Below are positions 38,501 to 47,340 of a stretch of DNA of 64,000 nt, one piece after another. Below the pieces are notes generated by a model that saw only the letters and a list, made by a program, of their open reading frames with translations, was not told the DNA's origin and ran no database searches. How positions within the stretch are numbered: the stretch's first letter is position 1; every line of letters starts with the position of its first letter. This stretch comes from Culex pipiens pallens. Taxonomy: Eukaryota > Arthropoda > Insecta > Diptera > Culicidae. Location: positions 7,015,101 through 7,079,100 of the forward strand of contig NC_068938.1 of assembly GCF_016801865.2 (NCBI RefSeq), read 5' to 3'. A program made the translations under genes and the position numbers.

Positions 38501-38632
38501 GGAGGAACCAATTCGTTCATTTTCACTCCATGCCTCGCACTGTCCCCTTCCGAACACACTGGCCAGTATGTTGTTCCCGGAACTGGACGTCGGAACGACC
38601 CGCGATGGCTTAGCTTTGACGGTGGACTCCAT
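26518..38632 (-). CDS. Rhomboid-family intramembrane serine protease, complete
   Basis: Five coding exons on the - strand: 38078-38632 (ATG), 27368-27439, 27175-27246, 26927-27103 and 26518-26808 (TAA). All borders are GT-AG and all introns phase 0, giving 388 residues. Residues 1-168 are a Ser-rich cytosolic tail ending in a polybasic stretch (GRKKKKKRKNAK). TM1 is about 170-191 and is split by intron 1. The WR motif is W211-R212, and H225/N229 (HLMLN) lie in TM2. The catalytic Ser276 sits in GASAG and His337 in AAHVSGA, followed by a last TM near 363-384. All active-site residues are intact. Metazoan rhomboids of this type cleave membrane proteins such as EGF-receptor ligand precursors in the secretory pathway. 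No EF-hand is seen in the N-terminus. The family call is firm; orthology to a particular Drosophila rhomboid is not settled. Confidence 0.92.
28179..28353. mobile_element. 175 bp MITE
   Basis: The terminal inverted repeat CTATTACACTATGGCAAACA on the left matches the reverse complement at 28334-28353 on the right. An inner block (AACTCGCAC / GTGCGAGTT) extends the stem. The target duplication is not clear. Confidence 0.75.
28757..29687. mobile_element. 931 bp MITE with TTAGGGGAAAGTGGGGC ends
   Basis: The left terminus AGGGGAAAGTGGGGC and right terminus GCCCCACCTTCCCCT are inverted and flanked by TA (28757-28758, 29686-29687). The motif GGGGCAAGA.GAACAA recurs near the left end (about 28965 and 28985) and inverted near the right end. 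No transposase frame is present. Confidence 0.7.
30309..30400. repeat. 46 bp tandem duplication
   Basis: Two adjacent, almost identical 46 bp units (landmark AAACTAAAACTAAAAATCGT) start at 30309 and 30355. Confidence 0.85.
31777..32524 (+). mobile_element. 748 bp non-autonomous retroposon with 25 bp target duplication
   Basis: A perfect 25 bp direct repeat (core TTGGATAAATGGGCAAGACT) flanks the insert at 31752-31776 and 32525-32549. The insert ends in about four ATGCTC units (32501-32524), a simple-repeat tail as in many non-LTR elements and their derivatives. Inside are four imperfect modules of about 30 bp of the form CCTTCC..ATCATCGTTG..CGGGAGG, at 31879-31908, 31974-32003, 32079-32108 and 32133-32162. 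No long ORF is present, so it must have moved using another element's machinery. The orientation is set by the tail. Confidence 0.8.
34499..34566. repeat. Perfect 68 bp palindrome
   Basis: Two 34-base arms (starting AATATTATTTAAACATTTAA) meet at AAAATTTT with no loop. It may be a minimal palindromic MITE or a cruciform-forming sequence; no flanking duplication was resolved. Confidence 0.85.
34797..36051. mobile_element. 1255 bp foldback element with 600 bp arms
   Basis: The left arm 34797-35397 is repeated inverted at 35452-36051 with a 54 bp loop. The ends are TACAGCCATTCCACGTCAAA and its reverse complement, with TA at both edges. The arms are very similar along their length, so the copy is young or homogenised. 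It encodes no transposase; the open frames in each arm mirror one another. It lies in rhomboid intron 1 and would fold into a long duplex in the pre-mRNA. Confidence 0.85.
36761..37093. mobile_element. 333 bp MITE with TA ends
   Basis: The left CAGTAGTTGTTCGGTAAC and right GTTACCGAACAACTACTG form an 18 bp perfect inverted repeat flanked by TA. AACTGGGC recurs three to four times inside the left end. CAGT termini plus TA suggest Tc1/mariner-type mobilisation. Confidence 0.8.
37120..37820. mobile_element. 701 bp foldback-type element related to 34797-36051
   Basis: The ends TACAGCAATTCCATTTG and the reverse complement of TACAGCAATTTCATTTG are bounded by TA, and the similarity continues inward over most of both halves. 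Terminal and internal blocks (GACCCGTATTTTTT, ATATCTCCG, GGACCAAAGAGCC) are shared with the foldback at 34797-36051, so both belong to one superfamily. Confidence 0.75.
38078..38632 (-). CDS. First coding exon of the rhomboid gene
   Basis: This exon encodes residues 1-185. The ATG is at 38630-38632 and the exon ends at the donor CAA|GTGAGT. Assignment to the distant exons 2-5 rests on three points. The phase (0) matches the acceptor at 27440-27441. The exon ends within a hydrophobic helix (WSLLVVSAIQ) that exon 2 completes with ICTYIF. The polybasic-then-TM1 order is the usual rhomboid layout. Reading past the donor adds only 14 residues before a stop. Joining across 10.6 kb is inferred from sequence, not from a transcript. 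Confidence 0.75.
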
Positions 38633-39700
38633 AATCCCGACCCGGTGACCCCCGGTTGCACTCCGTCGGCAAAATTTCGTTTGTTCTTTACGAACCGCGA
38701 CTATATTTTGCCAGCCGAGCAGCTCATCGCTATCTAATCAGCAGGCTGTGACTGCGGAACGCGACGACGACCAATTCAGCGATTGTCGATGCCATCAAAG
38801 TACGCTGGGTCATCGTCGCCACTGACATGCACGTAGCCGGGGAGTAATTTCGCGACTACTGCGATGAGGGCGAGGGCAGCTCACCTTTCCGTAGTTCCAA
38901 TCACCGCATACTGCGATTCTACGTGAAACTCTAGGGTGACACAAAGTCGATTCCTTCCGAAAAGGGCTCTGAGGAATTCTCGAGGTTACGTGAGCAATTA
39001 ATCTTGGCTAATTCGATCTTCTTTTGTTCTGGCAACCAATCAGCCAAGTGGGATGATGATTCGACAGCTTTGTGTGCCGCTTTATTGGTTTATGATTGGG
39101 TCGCGTGCGCTCTTGACATTCCACGTGCACTTTGTCAACGCGAAAGATCTTGTCTAAAGGGCGGCTTGCGCCGTGACCTTCTGGGTGATCAGTTCTTGTT
39201 CAATAGTGAGATGTCAAACGCGGTAGCGCTAGAGTAGGCCATGACGTTGGCGCAAATCAAATTACGCTCTGCACCAACTGTGTTTGGAGGATGATCTTCG
39301 AGAGGAGATTTTGACGGACCGATAACCTTTGGGGTGCGGTCGGCTTGCGGAACTGATTGATCTGGCGAAGTTTTGTTTAGGTTGTTTGCTGGGTTAGTAC
39401 GATGGATTGGCTGTAAATAGATGGGGAAACAAAAATAAACAGTTAGAATTTTGCTGGTTTGTTTTGCAAAGTAGATTATTGGTTTTGGCAACAGATTGTA
39501 GCTTCGGTGAAACAATAAGACAATAAAATTTTAATGACCCCATTTTTCGAATAAAGATCGCGTGTTTTCCAACTCGTTTCACAATTCCATCATTACCTAG
39601 TGAATATCTCATTATCTCTTTTTCTTCCGATTTCCCAAAAAAAGGCCTTCGTCATTGTCGCACCATTACTGTTTTAATTCACAATTTACCAACAGAGTTC
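38633..39700. other. 5' flank of the rhomboid gene, mostly unique
   Basis: This less AT-rich sequence lies upstream of the rhomboid ATG. It presumably contains the 5' UTR and promoter on the - strand. A TCAGT initiator-like motif lies on the - strand near 38823-38828, but I found no matching downstream element. Open frames here have no domain. Confidence 0.4.
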
Positions 39701-39717
39701 AACACGTTCACGATATG

Positions 39718-39750
<33 letters not shown>

Positions 39751-39955
39751 TATTTATTCAAATTTCTTTTCCATGTACATTCATTCAGTTAAAATATTAT
39801 TGAGTGTCCAATCACAAACGATGACTTTTCACCTCAATTTTAAATACTAGCAACTTTCATTTATTCATGAAATATTGTAGCTTTCGCTATTCAGTGATTT
39901 CAAATGTAGGAGGTCCTACATGTACAAAAGGGAAAAGGGATACCTTAAAACTAAC

Positions 39956-42616
39956 TTATAAACTATATAAAGAGCGGATCAATGCAGCTGAAGACTGCAA
40001 TGATTTTTGTCGAAATGCATCAATTATCTTATTGGACATAACATCCAAAGTGTCAACTTCGGCTAATTGATGAAGTTCACTGGTGCTGAACCAGGGAGGA
40101 AGTTTCAGAATCATTTTCAGAATTTTGTTCTGAATCCTCTGAAGTTTTTTCTTCCTGGTTAAGCAACAGCTTGTCCAGATCGGCACAGCATAAAGCATGG
40201 CAGGTCTGAAAATTTGTTTATAAATTAACAGTTTATTCTTGAGACAAAGTCTAGAATTCCTGTTTATAAGTGGATACAAACATTTAATATATTTGTTACA
40301 TTTAACCTGGATACTTTCAATGTGATCCTTGTAAGTAAGGTTTTTGTCAAAACCAAGTCCAAGATATTTCACTTGATCCTCCCACTTTAAATTTACCTCA
40401 TTCATCTTTATAATGTGATGACTTTTTGGTTTAAGAAAATCAGCCCTTGGTTTGTGAGGGAAAATAATAAGTTGAGTTTTTGCAGCATTTGGAGTAATTT
40501 TCCATTCTTTCAAATAAGAATTGAAAATATCCAAGCTTTTTTGTAATCTTCTTGTGATGACACGAAGGCTTCTGCCTTTGGCGGAGATGCTTGTGTCATC
40601 AGCAAAAAGTGATTTCTGACATCCTGGGGGCAAATCAGGCAAGTCAGAAATAAAAATATTGTATAAAATTGGACCCAAAATGCTTCCTTGAGGGACGCCA
40701 GCACGTACAGGTAGTTGATCAGATTTGCTATTCTGATAACATACCTGCAGAGTACGATCCGTCAAATAATTTTGAATAATTTTCACGACATAAATCGGAA
40801 AATTAAACCTTTTCAATTTCGCAATCAAACCTTTATGCCAAACACTGTCAAATGCTTTTTCTATGTCTAGAAGAGCAGCGCCAGTAGAATAGCCCTCAGA
40901 TTTGTTGCTTCGAATTAAATTTGAAACTCTCAACAACTGATGAGTAGTTGAATGCCCAAGGCGAAATCCAAACTGCTCATCAGCGAAAATTGAATTTTCA
41001 TTAATGTGCGTCATCATTCTATTAAGAATTATTCTTTCGAATAATTTACTAATAGATGAAAGCAAACTAATGGGCCGATAGCTTGAGGCTTCAGCAGGAT
41101 TTTTATCCGGTTTCAAAATCGGAATTACCTTGGCATTTTTCCAACTACTGGGAAAATATGCCAAATCAAAACATTTGTTGAAAATTTTGACCAAGCAACT
41201 TAAAGTTGCTTCTGGTAATTTTTTAATTAAAATGTAAAAAATGCCATCCTCACCAGGGGCTTTCATATTTTTAAATTTTTTGATAATAGATTTTATTTCA
41301 TTCAGATCCGTATTAAAAACTTCATCTGATGAAAATTCTTGTTCAACAATATTCTGAAATTCTATAGAAATTTGATTTTCAATAGGACTCAAAACATTCA
41401 AGTTGAAATTATGAGCACTCTCAAACTGCTGAGCAAGTTTTTGAGCTTTTTCCCCATTAGTTAATAGAATATTATCACCATCTTTTAAAGAAGGGATGGG
41501 TTTTTGAGGTTTCTTAAGAACCTTTGAAAGTTTCCAAAAAGGTTTGGAATAAGGCTTAATTTGTTCGACATCTCTTGCGAACTTTTCATTTCGCAGGAGA
41601 GTGAATCTGTGGTCAATAACCTTTTGCAAATCTTTTTGAATTCGCTTCAGTGCAGGATCACGAGAACGTTGATACTGTCTTCGGCGAACATTTTTCAGAC
41701 GAATCAGAAGCTGAAGATCGTCATCAATAATGGGAGAATCAAATTTGACTTGGACTTTAGGAATAGCAATATTCCTAGCATCCAAAATTGCATTAGTTAA
41801 AGATTCCAAGGCTGAATCAATATCAGCTTTGGTTTCTAAAACAAAATCATGATTTAAATTATTCTCAATATGATGCTGATACCTGTCCCAATTAGCTTTG
41901 TGGTAATTAAACACAGAACTATTGGGTCTGGTAACTGCTTCATGAGAAAGTGAAAAAGTTACTGGAAGGTGATCAGAATCAAAATCAGCATGAGTCACTA
42001 AAGGACCACAATACTGACTTTGATTTGTCAAAACCAAATCAATTGTTGATGGATTTCTAACAGAAGAAAAGCAAGTTGGCCCATTCGGGTATAAAACCGA
42101 ATAAAGACCAGAAGTGCAATCTCTGAATAGAATTTTACCATTGGAATTTACTTTTGAATTATTCCAAGATTGGTGTTTGGCATTAAAATCACCGATGATC
42201 AAAAATCGAGAACTATGCCGAGTAAGTTTATTCAAATCCCCTTTGAAATAATTTTTATTTTCCCCAGTGCATTGGAATGGCAAATAAGCAGCTGCAATCA
42301 TAATTTTCCCAAAAGAAGTTTCAAGTTCAATGCCCAAACTTTCAATAACTTTTAACTTAAAGTCACGTAACGTGCTATAAGTCATACTACGGTGGATAAC
42401 TATTGCAACTCCACCGCCATTTCGATTCATTCGGTTATTAGTTATAACTTTATAATCTGGATCACTTTTCAAATAAGTGCCAGTTTTTAAAAATGTTTCG
42501 GTTATAACAGCAACATGCACGTTATGAACTCGTAAAAAGTTGAAAAATTCATTTTCTTTCGCTTTTAAAGAGCGAGCATTAAAATTCATAATATTGATGG
42601 AATTACTTAGATCCAT
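39956..42616 (-). CDS. LINE ORF2, endonuclease and reverse transcriptase
   Basis: The protein has 886 residues and an uninterrupted frame. The N-terminal apurinic-like endonuclease (about 1-225) shows FNARSL, ITET, GDFNAKHQSW near 140 and SDHLPV near 215. The reverse transcriptase (about 470-745) shows SYRPISLLS, QFGFRLGHSTTHQL, LLDIEKAFDSVWH, GVPQGSILGP and the catalytic FADD near 670. The C-terminus lacks RNase H, as is usual in Jockey-clade elements. It nicks the target DNA and primes cDNA synthesis there. The ATG at 42614-42616 overlaps the end of ORF1 by 14 bases. The motifs seen are intact, so activity is plausible. Confidence 0.95.
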   Translation of the reverse strand: MDLSNSINIMNFNARSLKAKENEFFNFLRVHNVHVAVITETFLKTGTYLKSDPDYKVITNNRMNRNGGGVAIVIHRSMTYSTLRDFKLKVIESLGIELETSFGKIMIAAAYLPFQCTGENKNYFKGDLNKLTRHSSRFLIIGDFNAKHQSWNNSKVNSNGKILFRDCTSGLYSVLYPNGPTCFSSVRNPSTIDLVLTNQSQYCGPLVTHADFDSDHLPVTFSLSHEAVTRPNSSVFNYHKANWDRYQHHIENNLNHDFVLETKADIDSALESLTNAILDARNIAIPKVQVKFDSPIIDDDLQLLIRLKNVRRRQYQRSRDPALKRIQKDLQKVIDHRFTLLRNEKFARDVEQIKPYSKPFWKLSKVLKKPQKPIPSLKDGDNILLTNGEKAQKLAQQFESAHNFNLNVLSPIENQISIEFQNIVEQEFSSDEVFNTDLNEIKSIIKKFKNMKAPGEDGIFYILIKKLPEATLSCLVKIFNKCFDLAYFPSSWKNAKVIPILKPDKNPAEASSYRPISLLSSISKLFERIILNRMMTHINENSIFADEQFGFRLGHSTTHQLLRVSNLIRSNKSEGYSTGAALLDIEKAFDSVWHKGLIAKLKRFNFPIYVVKIIQNYLTDRTLQVCYQNSKSDQLPVRAGVPQGSILGPILYNIFISDLPDLPPGCQKSLFADDTSISAKGRSLRVITRRLQKSLDIFNSYLKEWKITPNAAKTQLIIFPHKPRADFLKPKSHHIIKMNEVNLKWEDQVKYLGLGFDKNLTYKDHIESIQVKCNKYIKCLYPLINRNSRLCLKNKLLIYKQIFRPAMLYAVPIWTSCCLTRKKKLQRIQNKILKMILKLPPWFSTSELHQLAEVDTLDVMSNKIIDAFRQKSLQSSAALIRSLYSL

Positions 42617-44000
42617 GATTAAACTTCAGGGTAAGAACAACATCATTCGCAAATTTTAATCCAATCTGGATAGCTTCCATCATGGATGTAGCATTACTCA
42701 TTGTTTGAATCAAACCAAACAGTGAGTTTTGCAAAAAAGTCATTTTTTCAAACGTAACATCGCCGAGATCAGAAGATCCCAAAGCGTTGCCAGCAGAAAA
42801 ATTTTCAAATGAGATTTGAGGTACCTGCCCAATTTCAGAAAGATTGGTAGAGGATTTAAAATTCGTGGATGAACCCGAAACGACGTTAGCATAAGAAATG
42901 CCATTGTTGTTACCTAACTTTTCCACGGTAGGGGTATTTCTAGCATTGTTCGAGTGAGACAGCACGAACGTTTGATTTAAAGATGCAGGTACAACCTGAC
43001 TTTGAGAAAATTTCGGTTTGGATTTCGGCTGATGCTTAGCACGAGAATCCAAAACCTTTTTTCTGATGGGGCAATCCCAGAAATTTGATTTGTGATTTCC
43101 ACCACAATTTGCACATTTAAATTGGGTGACTTCTTTCACGGGACAATTGTCCTTGTCGTGAGAAGAATCCCCGCAAACCATGCATTTTGGAACCATGGCG
43201 CAATGATCAGTACCGTGACCGAATGCCTGGCAACGCCGGCACTGGGTCAGATTCTGGCCATTACCGCCATGTTTCTTAAAATGCTCCCACTTTACCCGTA
43301 CATGGAACAAAAACTGAACTTTGTCCAAAAGTTTCAAATTGTTGATTTCATTTCTGTTGAAATGAATCAGATAAAATTGTGAAGTCAAACCAAAGCGAGA
43401 AATATTCCCGTTTGATTTTTTCTTCATTGGTATTACTTGGGATGGGGCAAAGCCAAGCAACACCTTAAGTTCGTTTTTGATCTCATCCACCGACAAGTCG
43501 TTGGAGAGACCTTTCAAGACCGCCTTGAATGGACGAGCATTCTTGGTCTCATACGTGTAGAAATTGTGTTTGTGGTTTTTCAAATAACCAACAAAAGTTT
43601 GGTGATCTTGTAAAGATTCCGTCAACAAGCGACATTCTCCTCTTCGACCAAGCTGGAACGAAACCTTCAAATTGCAAGTTTCCTTGCAATTCTTCAGTTG
43701 CGTTCGAAAGCTGGCCAAATCGGAGACGGAAGTCACTACAATTGGCGGAGCCTTTACTCGTTTCTCGACGGCAGAAGGCTCAGTACGAGGAGAAGGTTCC
43801 TTGTCATCAGTTTCGGATAAAACACCGAAACTGTTTGTCAATGGAATTGGAGGATTGACCTCACATTCAGAATCAGAATCAGACCTCAGAAGAGGCTGTT
43901 TTCTTTTTTTGTTTCCGTTAGCCGGTTTAGCGTTCAAACGCTTCACCGACGTAACGACCAAATCTTCAGAAGATTTGCGTTTACCTTTGTTTTGACGCAT
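42603..44000 (-). CDS. LINE ORF1, Gag-like RNA-binding protein
   Basis: The protein has 465 residues. It has a basic, Lys-rich N-terminus, an acidic/Ser linker, a central region of the kind seen in Jockey-clade Gag proteins, and three zinc knuckles at about residues 250-310 (C..CQAFGHGTDHC, C..CGDSSHDKDNC, C..CGGNHKSNFWDC). It is expected to coat element RNA and carry it to the target. The ATG is at 43998-44000. The stop at 42603-42605 lies inside the start of ORF2, a 14-base overlap that suggests coupled reinitiation or bypass for ORF2 translation. The frame is unbroken. Confidence 0.92.
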   Translation of the reverse strand: MRQNKGKRKSSEDLVVTSVKRLNAKPANGNKKRKQPLLRSDSDSECEVNPPIPLTNSFGVLSETDDKEPSPRTEPSAVEKRVKAPPIVVTSVSDLASFRTQLKNCKETCNLKVSFQLGRRGECRLLTESLQDHQTFVGYLKNHKHNFYTYETKNARPFKAVLKGLSNDLSVDEIKNELKVLLGFAPSQVIPMKKKSNGNISRFGLTSQFYLIHFNRNEINNLKLLDKVQFLFHVRVKWEHFKKHGGNGQNLTQCRRCQAFGHGTDHCAMVPKCMVCGDSSHDKDNCPVKEVTQFKCANCGGNHKSNFWDCPIRKKVLDSRAKHQPKSKPKFSQSQVVPASLNQTFVLSHSNNARNTPTVEKLGNNNGISYANVVSGSSTNFKSSTNLSEIGQVPQISFENFSAGNALGSSDLGDVTFEKMTFLQNSLFGLIQTMSNATSMMEAIQIGLKFANDVVLTLKFNHGSK

Positions 44001-44185
44001 TTTGCAAGCAAAGTTCTCTTAAAAAGATGGCTTCGTTTGTAAAATACAACAAAATTTCAGGTGGGGTTAGTCTTGAAAAGACTGTTTAGAATTTTGGAAA
44101 ATAACTCAGGTAGTCTTTAAAAAGACTGTGAATTTTGTTTTGAAATAACTCTGAGCTTAGGTAGTAAAAAATACCGCAGCTCTAG

Positions 44186-44219
44186 TGTCCGTTCACCACG
44201 AAGGTTCACAAGACACTGT
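44186..44219 (-). promoter_or_regulatory. Internal Inr + DPE promoter of the LINE
   Basis: On the - strand the element starts ACAGTG, an initiator-like sequence. Taking the A at 44217 as +1, GGACA falls at +28 to +32 (44190-44186). This fits the downstream promoter element consensus RGWYV at its fixed spacing. Insect Jockey-clade LINEs are known to use such internal TATA-less promoters, which let a full-length copy carry its own promoter. Confidence 0.7.
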
Positions 44220-44569
44220 GTTCACGATATGTGTATGATCGCACCATTCGATCAAGTTGCGTGTCAGATCGAGTCACACCATCGGCCGTACGAAAATGGA
44301 AACAGTCATACAAAAAATAAGGTTTAATCTGGCACTGATAGCGGAGCGGTTCAATTAATAGTCATGGGAAGCACGGTTTGGGTCTCGGTTTCGGTGAGTT
44401 TTTTTTTGTTTTGGTTAATATGGAAGTTGTCTCATGTTTGGGTGGTTTAATGATGAACAACTCTGTTTTGTTTATTGATGTCAAATGAGGTTTCTTCTGA
44501 GATTGTAATTATTTAGATTGCTTGTTTTTTTAAGCATCGGAAGTCTTCGGTTGCTTTCTATTTTGTCTT

Positions 44570-45222
44570 TTTTATCTTTTTTGTCTTTTTTGTCTTTTTT
44601 GTCTTTTTTTGTCTTTTTTTGTCTTTTTCTTTTTTGTCTTTTTTATCTTTTTTTGTCTTTTTTGACTTTTATGTCTTTTTTGTCTTTTTTGTCTTTTTTG
44701 TCTTTTTTGTCTTTTTTGTCTTTTTTGTCTTTTTTGTCTTTTTTGTCTTTTTTGTCTTTTTTGTCTTTTTTGTCTTTTTTGTCTTTTTTTGTCTTTTTTG
44801 TCTTTTTTTGTCTTTTTTGTCTTTTTTGTCTTTTTTGTCTTTTTTGTCTTTTTTGTCTTTTTTGTCTTTTTTGTCTTTTTTGTCTTTTTTGTCTTTTTTG
44901 TCTTTTTTGTCTTTTTTGTCTTTTTTGTTTTTTTTGTCTTTTTTGTCTTTTTTGTCTTTTTTGTCTTTTTTGTCTTTTTTGTCTTTTTTGTCTTTTTTGT
45001 CTTTTTTGTCTTTTTTGTCTTTTTTGTCTTTTTTGTCTTTTTTGTCTTTTTTGTCTTTTTTGTCTTTTTTGTCTTTTTTGTCTTTTTTGTCTTTTTTGTC
45101 TTTTTTGTCTTTTTTGTCTTTTTTGTCTTTTTTGTCTTTTTTGTCTTTTTTGTCTTTTTTGTCTTTTTTGTCTTTTTTGTCTTTTTTGTCTTTTTTGTCT
45201 TTTTTGTCTTTTTTGTCTTTTT
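44570..45222. repeat. 9 bp minisatellite (TTTTTTGTC)n
   Basis: There are about 70 copies of a 9 bp unit, nearly uniform from about 44680 onward. The first 110 bases and a few sites further in carry 8 or 10 bp variants. Because 9 is a multiple of three and the unit lacks stops, long fake ORFs (Leu-Ser-Phe or Lys-Thr-Lys repeats) appear on both strands. It starts about 350 bp from the LINE insertion. Confidence 0.95.
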
Positions 45223-46080
45223 GGTTTGCATACTATTCATATGCAGAACTAATTAACGATTTTTGCCTAAAAAACTCGATTTCCGAGTAGGAAATTGTCC
45301 AGAAGGTACCCAATAAAAGAGGTTCATTCATTTAAATGGCACGCCACAAGCCAGTTTACACGCAATATCACGCAATTAGTGAAGGATTAGCGGATTTGCT
45401 CAAAATAAATAACCAACACAAAAAAAAATACACAACCCAAATCAACTTCTATTGACAAATTAACTGCATCAGCAGTAGAAACAGCAAACAAAAAATCCAC
45501 AACCGTTCGACAACCTTTTCGCAACAAAAAAAAACTAGTTTCGGTGGTCATTGGCGGGTTCATTGATGACCATCCCAATTGGTTCCACGCAACAACGGTT
45601 GCTCCGAATTCCGGCATCTGCAGAGGTCGTCGGCGCCTACTATGAGTAGCGCGCGCGAGATTGAGGCGCGAACAGGTGAAGGTCCTCCGCAGCCGCTTCT
45701 GTCCATAAAAGCCGCCCCGAAGGCAAGCCCCATATTATACTGTACGACTAACTTCGGGCAGGGTGAGGAAAAGAAGGGTGTTGCCGAATGACGTTGATGA
45801 TGTTTATATGTTGCGACGATGCCGCCTCTTCCGAGGTAGAACTTATAGACGTATACATTATTGTAAATCTGGCCATTACTCATTTCGAAACGAAAAGCCG
45901 ACACTCGCGCCCCGCCACGAAGAGAGAGAAGCTGTCAATTCCACTTTTCACGCATTTTCACAACTCGTTCGACCTACACGCAGAAGCGGGAAGACCCTTT
46001 CGGAACTAGATACGGCACTACTTGGAGATGGTCCGACCTTTTCGCCTCTTCACTCGATGAGAATGGCACTATGAGGGGGG
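45223..46080. other. Non-coding, GC-richer unique island
   Basis: Overlapping open frames on both strands at 45560-46075 have no domain. It is unlike the flanking AT-rich repeats and may be regulatory or an untranslated exon of a gene not otherwise visible. Confidence 0.35.
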
Positions 46081-47048
46081 TAAAACGGGCAACTAAATAA
46101 CATTCTAAAAATAAACCGATTTTCTAAAACTCATGTTACAAAAGTCAAATAATATTTAAAGATTTAAATTTTCTAATTCTACCCAAATCACCCCAAAAAG
46201 AACTTAAATCCGTCAATATCTGTTACCGGACAGCATCGGCAGCAACCAAAGAGAAAGATGATGTTTTGTGGAGCCATGCCGCGATGGGAATGTGTGCAAT
46301 AAAAAGTGGCTAAAAATACGCGAGCGAACCGCGCAACAGATTTCAGATTCATGGAGATTCTGACGTTTATTCTGACAAAAAATAAAATCATGTGCGTTTT
46401 GAAGTTGATGCGTAGAGCCGGTGCAAAAGGGAAATGGCATTAGTGACGTGCGGTATGGTTTTCTACAGTTACCAAAGTGTGTTTCCTGCTGTAAAGAAGA
46501 GAAATTTGATGGTTTTTTCTCCTGGTTATGAAGGATGCAGGGCAATTAATTTTTGAAATGATGAGAGATATGCAAGATGAATAGTGGCATTTGCTTGACA
46601 AGTTTAATCACAATTTAAATACTGCCACTTTAAAGAAAATTTATGAACTCTTATTTTCCAATTCATTTTTTGATGATTTTTGACAAATTTAGCTTTTGTA
46701 TAAAAACAACTTCAATAAGTTGAACTTTATGAAAGTTTGTTAATTTCATTTTTTTTATTTTTGTGAAGCTTTGCTCAATTTATATTAATATGCTAAAATT
46801 TTCAATGATTTTTTGTCCTGATTCAAGTTGTTGGGTTTGAAAAGGAATTATCAGAAAAAAAGTAACCCCCATAAAACTGCGTAATTAAAAAAAAAAACCA
46901 ACCTGAGCCTATTTCTATTGTTTTTTTTTATGTACAAAAACTGTCATTCCCATCAACCTTTTTTCTTTGTTTTATGGGACTAACAGGCAATTTTTGAGCC
47001 ACGGGGAACATGAACAAAAAAAAAAAAAACAATAGATCCATTTTTTTA
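46081..47048. other. Non-coding sequence
   Basis: Mostly AT-rich, with a short less AT-rich stretch at about 46200-46550. A small inverted pair (CTATTGTTTTTTTT near 46915 and its complement near 47020) is visible. No gene is supported. Confidence 0.4.
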
Positions 47049-47340
47049 ATTTGAATATCTAATCTAATCTAATCTAATCGAACACAAGCGCAGCCAGTCC
47101 GAAGAAAGCATCCTGGAAGAACTTGCGGTTAGATTACGCCTCAAGTCCTTTCTTGTCTATATTAATAATTGCAGTACATCCGAGTAACCCCAAAAATGTA
47201 CAGCAAAAATTAAAGTGGCCAGGCCTACTGCGTTGCATTAACCGCAGAGACAGATTCGGTGAACGGATCACATTTCACAGAATCAACAGGGGAGGAAGGA
47301 TGCGTGGACATACCGTACCAAACGCTCCGAATCAGTTAGG
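47049..47340 (-). repeat. LINE-like 3' fragment with (TTAGA)n tail, copy 2
   Basis: This is the opposite-orientation match to 17390-17635. Read on the - strand it ends in about five GATTA units (47058-47080). Conserved blocks include GGATGCGTGGACATACCGTA and GCGCAGCCAGTCCGA. The open frame on the + strand is antisense to the inferred element direction and has no known domain. Confidence 0.5.

Larger units (their letters stand above)
39718..44219 (-). mobile_element. Full-length Jockey/Juan-type non-LTR retrotransposon
   Basis: This 4.5 kb element on the - strand has a 219-base 5' UTR, ORF1 (44000-42603), an overlapping ORF2 (42616-39956), a 3' UTR and a 26-base poly(A) tail (T run at 39718-39743). 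It is flanked by a perfect 12 bp target-site duplication, GTTCACGATATG, at 39706-39717 and 44220-44231. Both ORFs are open, the 5' end appears complete and the tail is long. These are signs of a recent insertion that may still be competent. Clade assignment rests on the ORF2 layout (endonuclease then FADD-type reverse transcriptase, no RNase H) and an ORF1 with three CCHC knuckles. Confidence 0.93.

Noticed and set aside
38818..38830. Initiator of the rhomboid promoter
   Set aside because: A TCAGT word occurs on the - strand but the +28 to +32 bases do not fit the DPE and no TATA box is placed correctly, so it may be chance.
44518..45290. Open frames of 155-244 codons on both strands
   Set aside because: They are translations of a 9 bp satellite with no stop in any frame; the proteins are pure tripeptide repeats.
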